From assembly GCA_015075625.1 (NCBI GenBank), contig JABTTZ010000002.1:744001-808000 (forward strand): a stretch of 64,000 nt of DNA. The letters are read 5' to 3'. This document shows positions 53,236 through 63,535 of this stretch, piece after piece (position 1 is the first letter of the stretch; every line of letters starts with the position of its first letter). Below the pieces are notes generated by a model, which saw only the letters and a program-made list of their open reading frames with translations, was not told the origin of the DNA and did no database searches. A program made the position numbers and the translations under genes. The stretch comes from Anaerolineales bacterium. GTDB taxonomy: Bacteria; Chloroflexota; Anaerolineae; Aggregatilineales; UBA2796.

Positions 53236-54870
53236 CTAGTCCCCTAGTGTGGCATTCCACAGCAACGGCGACCACCCATAGGCATCAAAGATGAGGTTGC
53301 CCACGCGCCCGCTGACACCGTTCAGATTCACCGTGTCACGGATGGGCAAGATCAGCGCCTGATCCATGATCAAACGCTGCGCCGCTGTGTACAACCCCGC
53401 CCGATCCGCCGGATCAAGACTCTGCGCGGCGCGGCTGAGCCAACCATCAAGTTCAGCGTTGGCGAATTTGGAGAGGTTGTTCGGCGCATCGGAGCGGTAA
53501 AAGAGTGTCAAGAGGTTGGCATCGACGCCGTAATCGTTGAACGCCAAGAGGTGATACTCGTTCGTCCGCTGTGCCTCGCGGAGCGCCGCCAAGCCCGGCA
53601 CTTGGCGCAGTTCAAGCTCAATGCCAATTTCTCGCCATGCACTCTGGATTTTTTGGGCAATCTGCGGAGCATTGCCCCACGAGGGGACGACCATGATCAG
53701 GCTGAGCTTGACGCCGTTCATCTCCAAAATGCCGTCGTTGTCGCTATCGGCGTAGCCCAATGCCCGAATCGCCTTCCGTGCCGCCTCCCGATCATAGGGG
53801 TAGTAGTCCTTTGCGTTTTTATCATAAAAGGGCGTCGTAGCCGAGAGCGCTCCATAGGCGGGGGGCGAAAACTGCTGGAAGATCGAATCGGTGATCGCTA
53901 TGCGGTTCGTCGCTTGGATCAACGCCCGCCGCAGCGCCACATTATCCAGCGGAGGGCGCGTTGTGTTCATGAAAAACTGGAAAGGCATTCCGGGTATTGG
54001 CTGGGGGACGAGGGCGAGTCCTTCGGTGCGGGCTATGTCGACGGCATCCAGCGGGGCAAGCTCGCCCATCACCTCTGCCGCACCCGTCTCCAATGCGGGG
54101 GCGCGGGTGGCAGGGTCAACAAAGAAGCGGAATTCAACTTCCTCAATGGGGGCGGGGTTTGCCGTCAGGTAAAAGGGCGGCCCCCAATGGTAATTCGGGT
54201 TACGCCGCAGGAGGATGTAATCGCCTGGGACGAACGTCACCATCATGTACGGACCTGTCCCCACCTGATGGAGTTGGTAGCGATCTCGGTCATACTCCAG
54301 GAGCGCTTTGGGGCTGGCAATGCCCAAGTAGCTTTGCGAGAGGGCGTCAAGGAACGCCGCGTAAGGCTGGCTGAGGATCAAGGTGATTGTGAAGGGATCA
54401 ATGATCTCGTAGCCCGTGTACGACCCCAACATGAACAGCGCTTTTTGTGATTTCGTCTCTGGGTTGGTGATCCGATCTAGGGTGGCGGCAACGGCAGCCG
54501 TGTTGAAGGGTTCACCGTCGTGAAAGGTGACATCCTTTCGCAAGAAGAAGGTATAGCGCAGCCCATCGGCGGAAATTTCCAAGCGCTCAGCCAAACCCGG
54601 CACAAATTCGTCCGTTGAGGGGTCGCGGTAAAGCAGGGTGTCGTAGATGGAACGCAAAGGGATGGTCAGTTCGACAGAGGCGTTGATGTGCGGATCAAAG
54701 CCGCTTGGCAGGAGGGTTAAGCCGTAGACAATCCGTCTAGCCGATTGGGCAGAGGCAACATCGGTGGCTGTCCCCCGCAGAAGCGCAAAACCGACAAAGC
54801 CGACTCCCCCACAGAGGAGCAGCAGCACGGAAAGGCACGAGAGTGCCACAAACCCCGGACGGCGATTCAT
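53236..54870 (-). CDS. ABC transporter substrate-binding protein (peptide/nickel family 5)
   Basis: A 544-residue extracytoplasmic binding protein. The N-terminal membrane segment (VALSCLSVLLLLCGGVGFVGF) is an uncleaved anchor or signal. The family 5 motif lies at about 110-135: GLRYTFFLRKDVTFHDGEPFNTAAV, and IRDTVNLNGVSGRVGNL closes it. It binds oligopeptides, nickel or glycosides and passes them to a permease. No permease or ATPase is near; it is the last gene after deoC and a histidine phosphatase, 38 bases beyond deoC. Confidence 0.9.
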   Translation of the reverse strand: MNRRPGFVALSCLSVLLLLCGGVGFVGFALLRGTATDVASAQSARRIVYGLTLLPSGFDPHINASVELTIPLRSIYDTLLYRDPSTDEFVPGLAERLEISADGLRYTFFLRKDVTFHDGEPFNTAAVAATLDRITNPETKSQKALFMLGSYTGYEIIDPFTITLILSQPYAAFLDALSQSYLGIASPKALLEYDRDRYQLHQVGTGPYMMVTFVPGDYILLRRNPNYHWGPPFYLTANPAPIEEVEFRFFVDPATRAPALETGAAEVMGELAPLDAVDIARTEGLALVPQPIPGMPFQFFMNTTRPPLDNVALRRALIQATNRIAITDSIFQQFSPPAYGALSATTPFYDKNAKDYYPYDREAARKAIRALGYADSDNDGILEMNGVKLSLIMVVPSWGNAPQIAQKIQSAWREIGIELELRQVPGLAALREAQRTNEYHLLAFNDYGVDANLLTLFYRSDAPNNLSKFANAELDGWLSRAAQSLDPADRAGLYTAAQRLIMDQALILPIRDTVNLNGVSGRVGNLIFDAYGWSPLLWNATLGD

Positions 54871-54908
54871 ATGGTTTGAATATTCCTTTGTGATTATGAC
54901 GCATTGAA

Positions 54909-55904
54909 TCAGGGCATGGGTTGGTAGCGATCTGCGGCGTAATGCCCGGTGAGGTGATGGGAAAGCTGCCGCTCAATATCGGTCAGCAAGGCGCTTGCCC
55001 CCAAGCGAAACAATATTGGGTGTGTCCAAGCATTGCCCAATTCTTCTTTCATCAAGATCAGCCAATCGAGCGCCCCTTTTGCGGCGCGAATCCCACCCGC
55101 TGGCTTGAAACCGATTTTGTACCCCGTCCGTTCGTGGTAATCACGGATTGCCCGCACCATGACCAAGCCATTCGTCAGCAGGGCGTTGACCGCCTCTTTG
55201 CCGGTACTCGTCTTGATCACATCAGCGCCCGCCATCATCGCTACAAGGCTTGCCTGCCCAATATGGCGCAGCGTGCCAAGCTCCCCAACGGCGAGGATCA
55301 CTTTTAAATGTGCTTCGCCACAGGCTTGGCGGAAGGCTGCCACCTCATCATAGAGAGCGCTCCACTCCCCGCGCAAGACGGGCGCACGGGAGATCACCAC
55401 ATCAATTTCGGCTGCCCCTGCCGCCACCGATTCCTTGATTTCCTCAACCTTGAGGCGGAGCGGCGTTTGCGCCGCCGGAAAGCCCGTCGAGACGGCGGCG
55501 ACGGGAATCCCCGACCCACGCAAGGCATCCACCGCTGTGCTGACAAGGTTATGGTAGACGCACACCGCGCCGACCTTGATTCCCAACCCCCCTGCCCCTA
55601 GCGCTGTCAACAGTTCCGCCCGAACGGGCTGCCGCGCCTTCGCACATAAGCGCTGGACGTTCCCCGGCGTGTCGTCGCCCGCTAAAGTCGTCAGGTCAAT
55701 GAGAGTGATCGCCCGCAGCAGCCATGCCGCTTGCCAGTCTTTCTTCACTGTCCGCCGTGTGATCAGCGTGGCGGCGCGGCGTTCGACGGCGCTTTTGTTG
55801 ATGCGCACCTCGTTGACCCAACCGAGGTCAAGCGGCATCCCCGGATTTCGCGCCGTGTGATCAAGGGCAAGGCGTTCCTTTGGCGTGGTAGTTTTCGTGA
55901 TCAT
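54909..55904 (-). CDS. deoC: Deoxyribose-phosphate aldolase
   Basis: A 331-residue aldolase that splits 2-deoxyribose 5-phosphate to acetaldehyde and glyceraldehyde 3-phosphate in nucleoside catabolism. The Schiff-base lysine sits in ADVIKTSTGKEAV, the proton-relay lysine in YKIGFKPAGGIR, and VCVYHNLV contains the family's early active-site segment. It is longer than the E. coli enzyme (259 residues) but near the size of the type seen in actinobacteria and eukaryotes. The phosphatase gene lies 7 bases upstream, so the two are co-transcribed. With the solute-binding protein the operon may handle nucleoside scavenging. Confidence 0.93.
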   Translation of the reverse strand: MITKTTTPKERLALDHTARNPGMPLDLGWVNEVRINKSAVERRAATLITRRTVKKDWQAAWLLRAITLIDLTTLAGDDTPGNVQRLCAKARQPVRAELLTALGAGGLGIKVGAVCVYHNLVSTAVDALRGSGIPVAAVSTGFPAAQTPLRLKVEEIKESVAAGAAEIDVVISRAPVLRGEWSALYDEVAAFRQACGEAHLKVILAVGELGTLRHIGQASLVAMMAGADVIKTSTGKEAVNALLTNGLVMVRAIRDYHERTGYKIGFKPAGGIRAAKGALDWLILMKEELGNAWTHPILFRLGASALLTDIERQLSHHLTGHYAADRYQPMP

Positions 55905-55911
55905 GACTGGG

Positions 55912-56439
55912 TTACCTCACCCGCAGCATCTCGATGGTTGTGAATGTATCCCCCTCAAGGTGGAGAGAGATTCCCTCGCAATAGGAAAAGCCATCCCCCC
56001 ACGCGCTGTAATCGGCGTCGGGAAAACAGGCGATTGCCCCGAATTCAATGATTGAGCCGTGCAGAATGATCAGCGCCGCAGCGCCATTGGGAATGGTCTG
56101 GGCAATCTCTCGCCAAAGGGCGACGACCTTTGTGGCGAACGCTGCTGCCGGAGGATGGCTATTCACCACCACTGCATGATTGGCAATGGTATAAGGTGGC
56201 GCAATCTGGTTGAAGATCGCCCCCGGCATCGTGTGCAGTTCCTCCGCCGGATGTTGAGCGTCTACAGCATAGCCCATCGCCAGCGCTGTTTCGTAGGCGC
56301 GGGGGAGCATACTGGTGATCACACGGGCATACGTCCCCATGCCCTCTCCCACGCGGCGGGCAAGGCTCACCCCCGCTTGGTTCAGGTGCGGGTCAGGGGC
56401 AGATCGGCTACTGTGGCGGCGAATATAAAGTGTACGCAT
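55912..56439 (-). CDS. Histidine phosphatase family protein
   Basis: A 175-residue phosphoglycerate-mutase-like protein. The RHG motif reads RRHSSRSAPDP (His9), then SMLPRAYETALAMGY and the second catalytic His in ILHGSIIEFG. Gly of RHG is replaced by Ser, which is tolerated in some members. Such enzymes remove phosphate from sugars, nucleotides or proteins. It is the first gene of the operon with deoC; a role in nucleoside or deoxyribose phosphate metabolism is inferred from position. Confidence 0.8.
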   Translation of the reverse strand: MRTLYIRRHSSRSAPDPHLNQAGVSLARRVGEGMGTYARVITSMLPRAYETALAMGYAVDAQHPAEELHTMPGAIFNQIAPPYTIANHAVVVNSHPPAAAFATKVVALWREIAQTIPNGAAALIILHGSIIEFGAIACFPDADYSAWGDGFSYCEGISLHLEGDTFTTIEMLRVR

Positions 56440-56517
56440 AAGGTATGGATTATAACCTAATCATGGTAACATGGGGGCGTACACATGTTTTGCCTTGTGT
56501 CAACGACAACCATTTTT

Positions 56518-57561
56518 ATGTACCAGCGCATTGTGATCCTTAAACCGTGCTGTATTGGTGATGTGATCTTCGCCACACCGCTGCTTTTGGCACTGCGCCG
56601 CGCCTACCCCACCGCCGTGATCGATTGGGCGGGTGGGGGCAGCGCCCGCGCCGCGCTGAGCGGACACCCCGCCTTAGAAACGATCCACGATACGGGTGGG
56701 CGGGCGAATCCGGCAAGCCGCCCCCTCTCGCTGCTGCGTGCCGTTCTCACCGTTCGTCGGGGCGCTTACGATCTCGCCGTGACGCCGGATCGCTCCCGCC
56801 TGTTGGGGCTGATTCCCCTTCTGGCAGGGATACCCGTCCGCGCAGGATTGGATAGCGGGGGGCGTGGCTTTGCCCACACGATTCGTGCGCCGATTGACCC
56901 CGCTGTGATTCGCCACGAGGCAGACATTTACCTTGATGTCGGGCGGGCGTTAGGCATTCATGTGGAGGGTGTCTATGCCGAATGTCCACCGCCCCCAGAG
57001 GCGCACGCCCGCGCTGAGGCAATCATGACGGAGCATCACCTTCAGATAGGACGGTTTGTGATTGTCCATCCGGGCGGTGGTGTGAACGCTGGCATGACCA
57101 TGACGATCAAGCGCTACCCACCGCTGCACATGGCGGCACTGGCAGATCGGCTCAGCCGCGTCTTGGGCGATATTCCCGTAGTGAGCATTGGCGCGGCAAG
57201 TGACCGCGAGGCGCTGGCGGTGTTTCGGGCAGCAGCCCAAGCCCCGCTAATTGATCTTGCCGAGCAACTGACTCTGCGGGAGATCGGCGCATTGGCGGTG
57301 CGGGCGGCGCTTTACGTTGGGAATGACAACGGTGTTGGGCATTTGGCAGCAGCATCGGGGGGAAAGGTCTTGATGATTTTTGGACCCTCCGACCCGCGCC
57401 GTTATGCCCCCTTTGTGCCGCCGGATCGGGCGCGGGTGGCATGGCGAACGATGACTCTTCCCACTGGTGGGGTGGGCGGCGCCCCGCCCGATTTCCGTTG
57501 GGAGCGCGACGGAGTGACCGTTGATGAGGCGTTTCAGGCGGCGCTGCCGTTGTTGGTCTAA
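56518..57561 (+). CDS. Family 9 glycosyltransferase (heptosyltransferase-like)
   Basis: A 347-residue GT-B enzyme. Opening RIVILKPCCIGDVIFATPLLLALRRAYP and the C-terminal YVGNDNGVGHLAAASGG, then IFGPSDPRRYAPF, are GT9 hallmarks; the family transfers heptose from ADP-heptose to lipopolysaccharide in Gram-negatives. In a Chloroflexota-like organism without typical LPS the sugar is probably added to another surface glycan. The start at 56518 gives the conserved opening; ATG 56485 is an alternative. Divergent from the histidine phosphatase gene. Confidence 0.88.
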   Translation: MYQRIVILKPCCIGDVIFATPLLLALRRAYPTAVIDWAGGGSARAALSGHPALETIHDTGGRANPASRPLSLLRAVLTVRRGAYDLAVTPDRSRLLGLIPLLAGIPVRAGLDSGGRGFAHTIRAPIDPAVIRHEADIYLDVGRALGIHVEGVYAECPPPPEAHARAEAIMTEHHLQIGRFVIVHPGGGVNAGMTMTIKRYPPLHMAALADRLSRVLGDIPVVSIGAASDREALAVFRAAAQAPLIDLAEQLTLREIGALAVRAALYVGNDNGVGHLAAASGGKVLMIFGPSDPRRYAPFVPPDRARVAWRTMTLPTGGVGGAPPDFRWERDGVTVDEAFQAALPLLV

Positions 57562-57689
57562 TCCCCGATGTTGCAGGGAAAAGAGACGCCGAGGCAGCCT
57601 ATCGCCTTCAGCCCCTCTCTTTTGTGTGGGAAGTACGGTTTACCATGCAACCATATGTGAAAGTGTTCCCCAAAGCCCCCCATCAACGA

Positions 57690-57709
57690 CCACACCACAC
57701 CACACCACA
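57690..57709 (+). repeat. Four tandem CCACA units
   Basis: Exact CCACA repeated four times just before the WD40 gene (start at 57744). Slippage here could change the spacing between a promoter and the gene. Seen directly; effect not known. Confidence 0.75.
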
Positions 57710-57743
57710 CCCATAGGGGATGTATTTTATTCAAGAGGCATTT

Positions 57744-60467
57744 ATGCGAAAACAATCGGTCATTATCCTTTCATGTTTGGTGCTTGGTGCGGTGATGGTG
57801 GGTACGGGGAGTCATGCTACCGTCGCCCATGATGGCGTGGCAGAAAGCCGCCGCCTTGCCGCCGCCGCTGTCGAGGTGATCCGCGATGGCGAACGGCTGG
57901 ATAAAACGCTTGCCGTGCTGCTTGGTATTCGCGCCCTCCAAAGCGCCTATACAGAGGAAGCCGATTTGACATTGGGCGAGGCGCTCACCTACCCCATCCC
58001 CCTCAAACAATTGGCTGATCCGCACAGGATGGCGACGGGCTACGGGGATTGGGCATACCGTCAACTGCTTGCTCTCTCCCCAGATGAACGCTATGTGTTG
58101 GTTGGCGCGGATTACGACGCGCCTATTGGTGCAGAGCGTATTCCTGATGAGGGGATGCCCACGCTTGGCTTTGGCAAACCCCGCCGCCTTCAGGATGATT
58201 TTTCCTTCGATAACACCCTACGCTTGATCGATTTGCATACGGGGCAGGAGGTGCAGCGCTTTGAACGCCCCACGACGAATCCCGATGGAACAGAGATCGA
58301 TACCTTTGCCTTTACCAAGAGTATTGCCTTTCGCCCCGATGGACGGGTGGTTGCCAGTGCCTCAGAGAACTGTGTCATTCGCCTGTGGAATGTCGAATCG
58401 GGACGTTTGCTGCGTCAGTGGAAGTCAGAGCAAGGCGACTATTGCAACTCGCGCCATCTTGCCTTTTCCCCAGATGGCAAAACGCTGGCAATGACGGATG
58501 ACACCCTTACACTTTGGTCAGCCGATAGCGGGGAACTTCTTCAAACCCTCGGTGAGCGGCTGGAAACTTCCTATCAACTGTTCAGACAACGCTATTTTCC
58601 CCCTGTGTTCTCCGCCGATGGACGCTATTTGCTGAACGGCGACGATACAACGATCCGCCTCTGGGAGGTGGCAAGTGGGACTCTTCTCCGTCATGTGTTG
58701 GTCGATCAGGACGGCGATTCAGCGAACACTTTTTTATCAGTGAACGCCTCATTGGACGGCGAATTCATCGTTAGCGCTGACGCTCAGGGAGAGGTTCGGG
58801 TGCGCCATTGGGATTTGACCCCGGTGAAAACCCAGCAAGGAAAACACCCTCTTCAATTTACACAAGTCACCTTGCTTGAGGATGGGGAAACGTTTTTAGC
58901 CTTTTCCGATCATCCCGACGATCCCGACTATGATTCTGGCATGTTGGGGTTGTTTGACTTTCAAACGGGGGCACGCCTACGTCACTACCCAAACATATAC
59001 CCCCAGTGGAATTCTCCCTCCTACTTCAGGAGAGGGATTCCCTATGTGATTAGCCGCAGTGGGCGCTATTTTCTACAAGGGAACCCTCTTTCCCTATGGG
59101 AAGTGCAAGGCGCACCGGGCATTGTTTCGCAGGTGAGCAAGGTACTGGGCATGACCTATACCCATCACGGGCGCTATGTCGGCATTTTTCATGATTCCGA
59201 TAACGACCCACCGCGTCCCGCCCAAATTTGGGATATTCAGTGTAAGTGTCTGGTTGCGCAGTTTAGCCCTGAGACGCGGGGAATTATGTTCTCTCCAGAT
59301 AGCGCCTATGTAGTGACCACCGATGGGAAAACCAGCTATATCTGGTATTTGGAAGGACCCAATGCCGGGCAAAAAGGTGGTCACGTGAGGGGTTTCATCC
59401 GGCAGATTTTGCCGAATGGATGGGTGGTGACAGTCGCACAGAGCAGTACAGGCGGATCGTTTAGGTTGTCGGATGTGTTGGGACCTCTGACGCGGCAGAT
59501 CATAGGCATAGACTGGGATAGTTACGAAACCACCCTGCCCATCATCACTGCCGATGGGCGTTATATCCTCTTTCCTGCGGAGGAATCTCTGAGCCTCTCA
59601 CAGGTGGCTGCGTTCGGGTACGCCCCCCCAGTATGGCGCATCCCTCTGCCAATGTATGCCGAGTGGTCTCTCTCGCCCGATGAACGGCAGATCATCGTCA
59701 CCTTGTCTGTATTTGACAATAATACGTTCAGCCGCCTGATGAGTCTCTACGATCTGGAAACGGGGGCGCTCCTTCAGCAGGTGTCCAGCGAGGGCTATTT
59801 CCCTACCTTTTCGCCAAATGGGCGTTATATTGCGCTCACCGAACCAAACAAATTTGTCATTTACGATTGGCGTGCAGGGCAACATGTATGGAGTTTTCCC
59901 GATGGGCTAGGGCAGATCACCTTTACCCCAGACAGCCGCGCCGTGCTTATCCCTGACTATACGCGCCAACGTTCCACCTTGTACAGCCTTGCCGATAAGC
60001 GCGTGCTGCGGGCGTTCCCCGTTGTAGGAAAGGTGTCGTTCTCCGCCGATAGCCGCACACTCTATCTGGAGACAAAGCGCGACATGGCGGATGTTTTTGA
60101 AGGGTGGGATGTTGATTATCACGAGTTTCTTCGCACGGCGTGCCGTAGCGTGGGACGGGATTTCACCGCCGAGGAGCGCCAAACCTATGCCATTCGGGAC
60201 GATCAGCCCACCTGCCCAGATGATCTGACGGGACGGGAGCGCCTCCTAGAGCGAGCGCCGACATGGACAGCCGTCCCCACGCTGACGCCGGAACGGGCTG
60301 CCGAAGGCGGCATCACGCCTTTTCCATCCCCAACGAGGAGCAACTTTACCGAACAACCAACGAACACACCCACCCTAACGCTTGCCCCGCTGCGGTTAAC
60401 GCCTTTCCCGACGCTCACCCCGCCGCAGTTAACGCCGATCCCGCCCCTTCCGACGGCGAAACCGTGA
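57744..60467 (+). CDS. Secreted WD40-repeat protein
   Basis: A 907-residue exported protein. Signal peptide (SVIILSCLVLGAVMVGTG), then a helical segment (about 40-90) and many WD40-like blades across about 110-800 (SASENCVIRLWNVESGRLL, LSPDERYVLVG, FSPDSAYVVTT). The tail is Pro/Thr-rich and ends in a PTLTPPQ-type repeat, likely a surface or wall spacer. WD40 beta-propellers bind proteins or carbohydrates; in Chloroflexota such proteins are often numerous. The ATG at 57744 is chosen for AAGAGG upstream and the signal peptide. A strong hairpin follows at 60484-60514. Confidence 0.8.
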   Translation: MRKQSVIILSCLVLGAVMVGTGSHATVAHDGVAESRRLAAAAVEVIRDGERLDKTLAVLLGIRALQSAYTEEADLTLGEALTYPIPLKQLADPHRMATGYGDWAYRQLLALSPDERYVLVGADYDAPIGAERIPDEGMPTLGFGKPRRLQDDFSFDNTLRLIDLHTGQEVQRFERPTTNPDGTEIDTFAFTKSIAFRPDGRVVASASENCVIRLWNVESGRLLRQWKSEQGDYCNSRHLAFSPDGKTLAMTDDTLTLWSADSGELLQTLGERLETSYQLFRQRYFPPVFSADGRYLLNGDDTTIRLWEVASGTLLRHVLVDQDGDSANTFLSVNASLDGEFIVSADAQGEVRVRHWDLTPVKTQQGKHPLQFTQVTLLEDGETFLAFSDHPDDPDYDSGMLGLFDFQTGARLRHYPNIYPQWNSPSYFRRGIPYVISRSGRYFLQGNPLSLWEVQGAPGIVSQVSKVLGMTYTHHGRYVGIFHDSDNDPPRPAQIWDIQCKCLVAQFSPETRGIMFSPDSAYVVTTDGKTSYIWYLEGPNAGQKGGHVRGFIRQILPNGWVVTVAQSSTGGSFRLSDVLGPLTRQIIGIDWDSYETTLPIITADGRYILFPAEESLSLSQVAAFGYAPPVWRIPLPMYAEWSLSPDERQIIVTLSVFDNNTFSRLMSLYDLETGALLQQVSSEGYFPTFSPNGRYIALTEPNKFVIYDWRAGQHVWSFPDGLGQITFTPDSRAVLIPDYTRQRSTLYSLADKRVLRAFPVVGKVSFSADSRTLYLETKRDMADVFEGWDVDYHEFLRTACRSVGRDFTAEERQTYAIRDDQPTCPDDLTGRERLLERAPTWTAVPTLTPERAAEGGITPFPSPTRSNFTEQPTNTPTLTLAPLRLTPFPTLTPPQLTPIPPLPTAKP

Positions 60468-60483
60468 GGTGAGTAGAATGCTT

Positions 60484-60514
60484 TGCCGCCTCGCCCACAA
60501 TGGGCGAGACGGCA
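60484..60514 (+). terminator. Terminator-like hairpin after the WD40 gene
   Basis: TGCCGCCTCGCCC (60484-60496) pairs with GGGCGAGACGGCA (60502-60514), one mismatch, 5-base loop, followed by TGTATCTTTT. Confidence 0.65.
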
Positions 60515-60535
60515 TGTATCTTTTAAGGAGCATAA

Positions 60536-60564
60536 GGGGCGATCACCTTTAGACTAGACGCCCC
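60536..60564 (-). terminator. Terminator-like hairpin after clpB
   Basis: GGGGCG/CGCCCC stem (60536-60541, 60559-60564) beyond the clpB stop on the minus strand; the T-run is weak. Confidence 0.45.
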
Positions 60565-60579
60565 AGGCGGCATCCCTGC

Positions 60580-63195
60580 TCAGGCGCTGACAGGCTCGCT
60601 TTGCGAGAAGATGAGGGCTGTTTCGCCGCCCTCTGTCGTCCCCACATCAACATAAATCATCTCGCCCTCGCGCAGCGCCCCTTCGAGGATGTACACGGCG
60701 AGAGGGTCTTGCAGTTCGCGCTGAATGATGCGCTTGAGCGGACGCGCCCCAAAGGTGGCGTCGTAGCCACGCTCGGCAAGGTAGCGTTCTGCCGCCGCGC
60801 TGAGCGTGATTCCCATTCCGCGCTCTGCCAAAAGCGTGCGCAGCCGCTCGATCTGGATGTCCACAATCTGAACAATGTCGTCGGGGGTCAGGGTGTGGAA
60901 GGTGACGATCTCATCAATCCGGTTCAAAAACTCTGGACGGAACAGGCGATCCAGTTCGGCAAGGACAGCCGCCCGCAGCCGTGCCGGATCGCCGCCGATC
61001 TGCTTGATTTGAGCGCTGGCAGCGTTGCTGGTCATGATCACGACGGCGTTTTTAAAGCTGACGATGCGCCCTTGCCCGTCCGTCAGCCGTCCATCGTCCA
61101 AAACCTGCAAGAGAACATTGAACACATCGGCGTGCGCCTTTTCGATCTCGTCCAGCAAAACGACGGCATACGGGCGGCGGCGGATTGCCTCGGTAAGCTG
61201 ACCGCCCTCGTCATAGCCCACATAGCCGGGCGGCGCTCCGATCAGCCGGCTGACGTTGTGCTTTTCCTGATACTCGCTCATATCAATGCGCACGAGGGCA
61301 TCATGATCATCAAAGAGGAATTCCGCCAGCGCCCGCGCCAGTTCGGTCTTGCCAACACCCGTTGGCCCCAAAAAGAGGAACGATCCCATCGGGCGGTTGG
61401 GGTCTTGCAGCCCCGCCCGCGAGCGGCGAACGGCGTTTGCCACTGCCCGAATCGCCTCGTCCTGCCCGATAACGCGCTTATGAAGGCGCTCCTCCATGTG
61501 CAGCAGCTTTTCAACCTCTCCCTCCAACAGTTTTGTCACGGGGATGCCCGTCCATTTGGCAACGACGATGGCGATTTCTTCGGCGTCCACTTCTTCTTTC
61601 AAAAGCGCATCCCCACGCTGCATCTCGTGGAGTGCCGCCTCGCTGGCGGCAAGCTGCTTTTCCAACGCCGGAATATCGCCATAGCGCATCCGCGCCGCCG
61701 CTTCAAGGTCGGCGCGGCGTTCGGCTTGCTCCAAGCGGACGCGGCTTTCATCTAACTTTGCCTTTGCCTCCCGAATAGCGCTGATCGCATCCTTTTCCGC
61801 CGTCCAGCGGGCGCTGAGGGCACGGCTTTCCTCCCGCAGGTTTGCCAGGTCGTTCTCCAATTTGGCAAGGCGATCTCGGCTTGCCTTATCGCGTTCTTTG
61901 CGCAGCGCCTCGCGCTCAATCTCAACCTGCATGATCTGGCGATCAATCATCTCCACTGCGGCTGGTTTGCTGTCGATTTCCATACGCAGACGGGACGCTG
62001 CCTCATCGATCAGGTCAATTGCCTTGTCGGGAAGCTGCCGATCTGCGATGTAGCGGTGGGAGAGCGTCGCCGCTGCGATCACGGCGCTGTCTTGGATGCG
62101 CACACCGTGATGCACTTCATAACGCTCTTTCAAGCCCCGCAAAATGCTGATCGTGTCCGCCACGTTCGGTTCATCAATGAATACAGGCTGAAAGCGCCGT
62201 TCGAGCGCGGCATCTTTTTCGATGTATTTGCGGTATTCATCGAGAGTCGTCGCCCCAATGGCGTGCAGTTCGCCCCGCGCCAACATGGGCTTGAGCATGT
62301 TTCCGGCGTCCATCGCCCCTTCGCCGGCGCCCGCCCCGACAATCGTATGAAGTTCGTCCAAAAACAAGACGATCTCGCCAGCGGCATCGGCAACTTCTTT
62401 GAGAACAGCCTTCAGGCGTTCTTCAAATTCGCCGCGATATTTAGCGCCAGCAACGAGCGACCCCATATCAAGGGCAATGATCCGTTTGCGCTTCAGACCC
62501 TCTGGCACATCGCCATTTACAATGCGCTGCGCCAGCCCTTCGACAATCGCCGTCTTGCCAACGCCTGCCTCGCCAATGAGGACGGGGTTGTTCTTCGTCC
62601 GGCGGCTGAGGACTTGCACAACGCGGCGGATTTCCTCATCGCGCCCGATGACTGGATCAAGTTTCCCCGTGCGGGCGGCGGCGGTCAGATCGCGCCCATA
62701 TTTTTCCAGCGCTTGAAAGGTCGCTTCGGGGTCTTGGCTGGTGACGCGCTGCCCGCCGCGTATGGCGACGAGCGCCTTCAAGACCTCGGCATAGGTGATG
62801 CCCTGTCGCTTGAGTAGATCGGCAAGGGTCTTGTCCTCGGTGAGCGCAAGGAGGATGTGATCAGTGCTGATGTACTCATCCTTCATCTTGCCCGCCTCGC
62901 GTTCGGCACGGCTGAGCGCCTCCACCGCCGGGCGGGAGAGACCCGTCTGGGCGTCCCCCGTGACGCGGGGTTTTGCCTCAAGGAGCGCCTCCAGCTCAGC
63001 GGCAAGCCGTTCGGGGCGTCCCCCGATGCGGGCGATGACCTGGGGGACGACCCCCTCTGGCTGCTGAAGGAGCGCCAACAGCAGGTGGGCTGGCTCAATT
63101 TCTGGGTGGTGTTTTTCGCCGGCAAGGTTCTGCGCGGCAAGCGCCGCCTCCCGCGCTTTGTTCGTAAAATTGTTTAGGTTGATCATAGGAATCAT
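60580..63195 (-). CDS. clpB: ClpB disaggregase chaperone
   Basis: An 871-residue HSP100 chaperone that resolves protein aggregates with DnaK. The N domain (1-145) is followed by NBD1 with Walker [14 protein letters not shown], a middle coiled-coil domain (about 405-520) that marks ClpB rather than ClpA/C, and NBD2 with [14 protein letters not shown] and the sensor [10 protein letters not shown]-type motif. Start ATG at 63195 follows AGGAGAGG; the ATG nine bases later is an alternative. An AT-rich palindrome (63210-63223) lies just upstream. No dnaK or grpE is adjacent. Confidence 0.97.
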   Translation of the reverse strand: MIPMINLNNFTNKAREAALAAQNLAGEKHHPEIEPAHLLLALLQQPEGVVPQVIARIGGRPERLAAELEALLEAKPRVTGDAQTGLSRPAVEALSRAEREAGKMKDEYISTDHILLALTEDKTLADLLKRQGITYAEVLKALVAIRGGQRVTSQDPEATFQALEKYGRDLTAAARTGKLDPVIGRDEEIRRVVQVLSRRTKNNPVLIGEAGVGKTAIVEGLAQRIVNGDVPEGLKRKRIIALDMGSLVAGAKYRGEFEERLKAVLKEVADAAGEIVLFLDELHTIVGAGAGEGAMDAGNMLKPMLARGELHAIGATTLDEYRKYIEKDAALERRFQPVFIDEPNVADTISILRGLKERYEVHHGVRIQDSAVIAAATLSHRYIADRQLPDKAIDLIDEAASRLRMEIDSKPAAVEMIDRQIMQVEIEREALRKERDKASRDRLAKLENDLANLREESRALSARWTAEKDAISAIREAKAKLDESRVRLEQAERRADLEAAARMRYGDIPALEKQLAASEAALHEMQRGDALLKEEVDAEEIAIVVAKWTGIPVTKLLEGEVEKLLHMEERLHKRVIGQDEAIRAVANAVRRSRAGLQDPNRPMGSFLFLGPTGVGKTELARALAEFLFDDHDALVRIDMSEYQEKHNVSRLIGAPPGYVGYDEGGQLTEAIRRRPYAVVLLDEIEKAHADVFNVLLQVLDDGRLTDGQGRIVSFKNAVVIMTSNAASAQIKQIGGDPARLRAAVLAELDRLFRPEFLNRIDEIVTFHTLTPDDIVQIVDIQIERLRTLLAERGMGITLSAAAERYLAERGYDATFGARPLKRIIQRELQDPLAVYILEGALREGEMIYVDVGTTEGGETALIFSQSEPVSA

Positions 63196-63209
63196 CCTCT
63201 CCTTGTTCT

Positions 63210-63223
63210 GATTCTAAAGAATC
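63210..63223 (-). promoter_or_regulatory. Palindrome upstream of clpB
   Basis: GATTCT and AGAATC (63210-63223) with a 2-base centre, about 15 bases upstream of the start codon. It is a candidate operator; it is not the CIRCE or HAIR consensus. Confidence 0.35.
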
Positions 63224-63293
63224 TCGTGTAGGAAAGGCGTTGGCAAACCATTAGAGGGATGTTGTAGGGGAAGGGAGTTACGGAGTGCGGGGG

Positions 63294-63348
63294 GGGGCGC
63301 GGGGCTGAAGCCGCCGCGCTAGGCATAACCACCCCGTTGGGGCTTAAG
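63294..63348 (-). repeat. Dispersed intergenic repeat, copy 3
   Basis: On the minus strand AAGCCCCAACGGGG then TGGTTATGCCTAGCGCG, the core shared with the copies at 30905 and 33389. It lies in the clpB-kinase intergenic region, which otherwise contains C/G-rich runs and no recognised gene (63224-63535). A TATAAT (63496-63501) is a possible -10 box for the downstream kinase. Confidence 0.75.
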
Positions 63349-63535
63349 ACGAATCCAGGGAGAGTCTCTTTGCCTTCAAGCGTCAATCCTAGTCTGCTGC
63401 TTTAGGGGCAGGCAAAACGGCGCGGACGCCCCAGGGGTCGCCCCTACAGAATAATTTATAGTGCCTATGGTATGATTTCCTCTCCCGATTTGGGTTATAA
63501 TCCCCTCAGCGCCTCTCTCTAACCAATGGTGGTAC

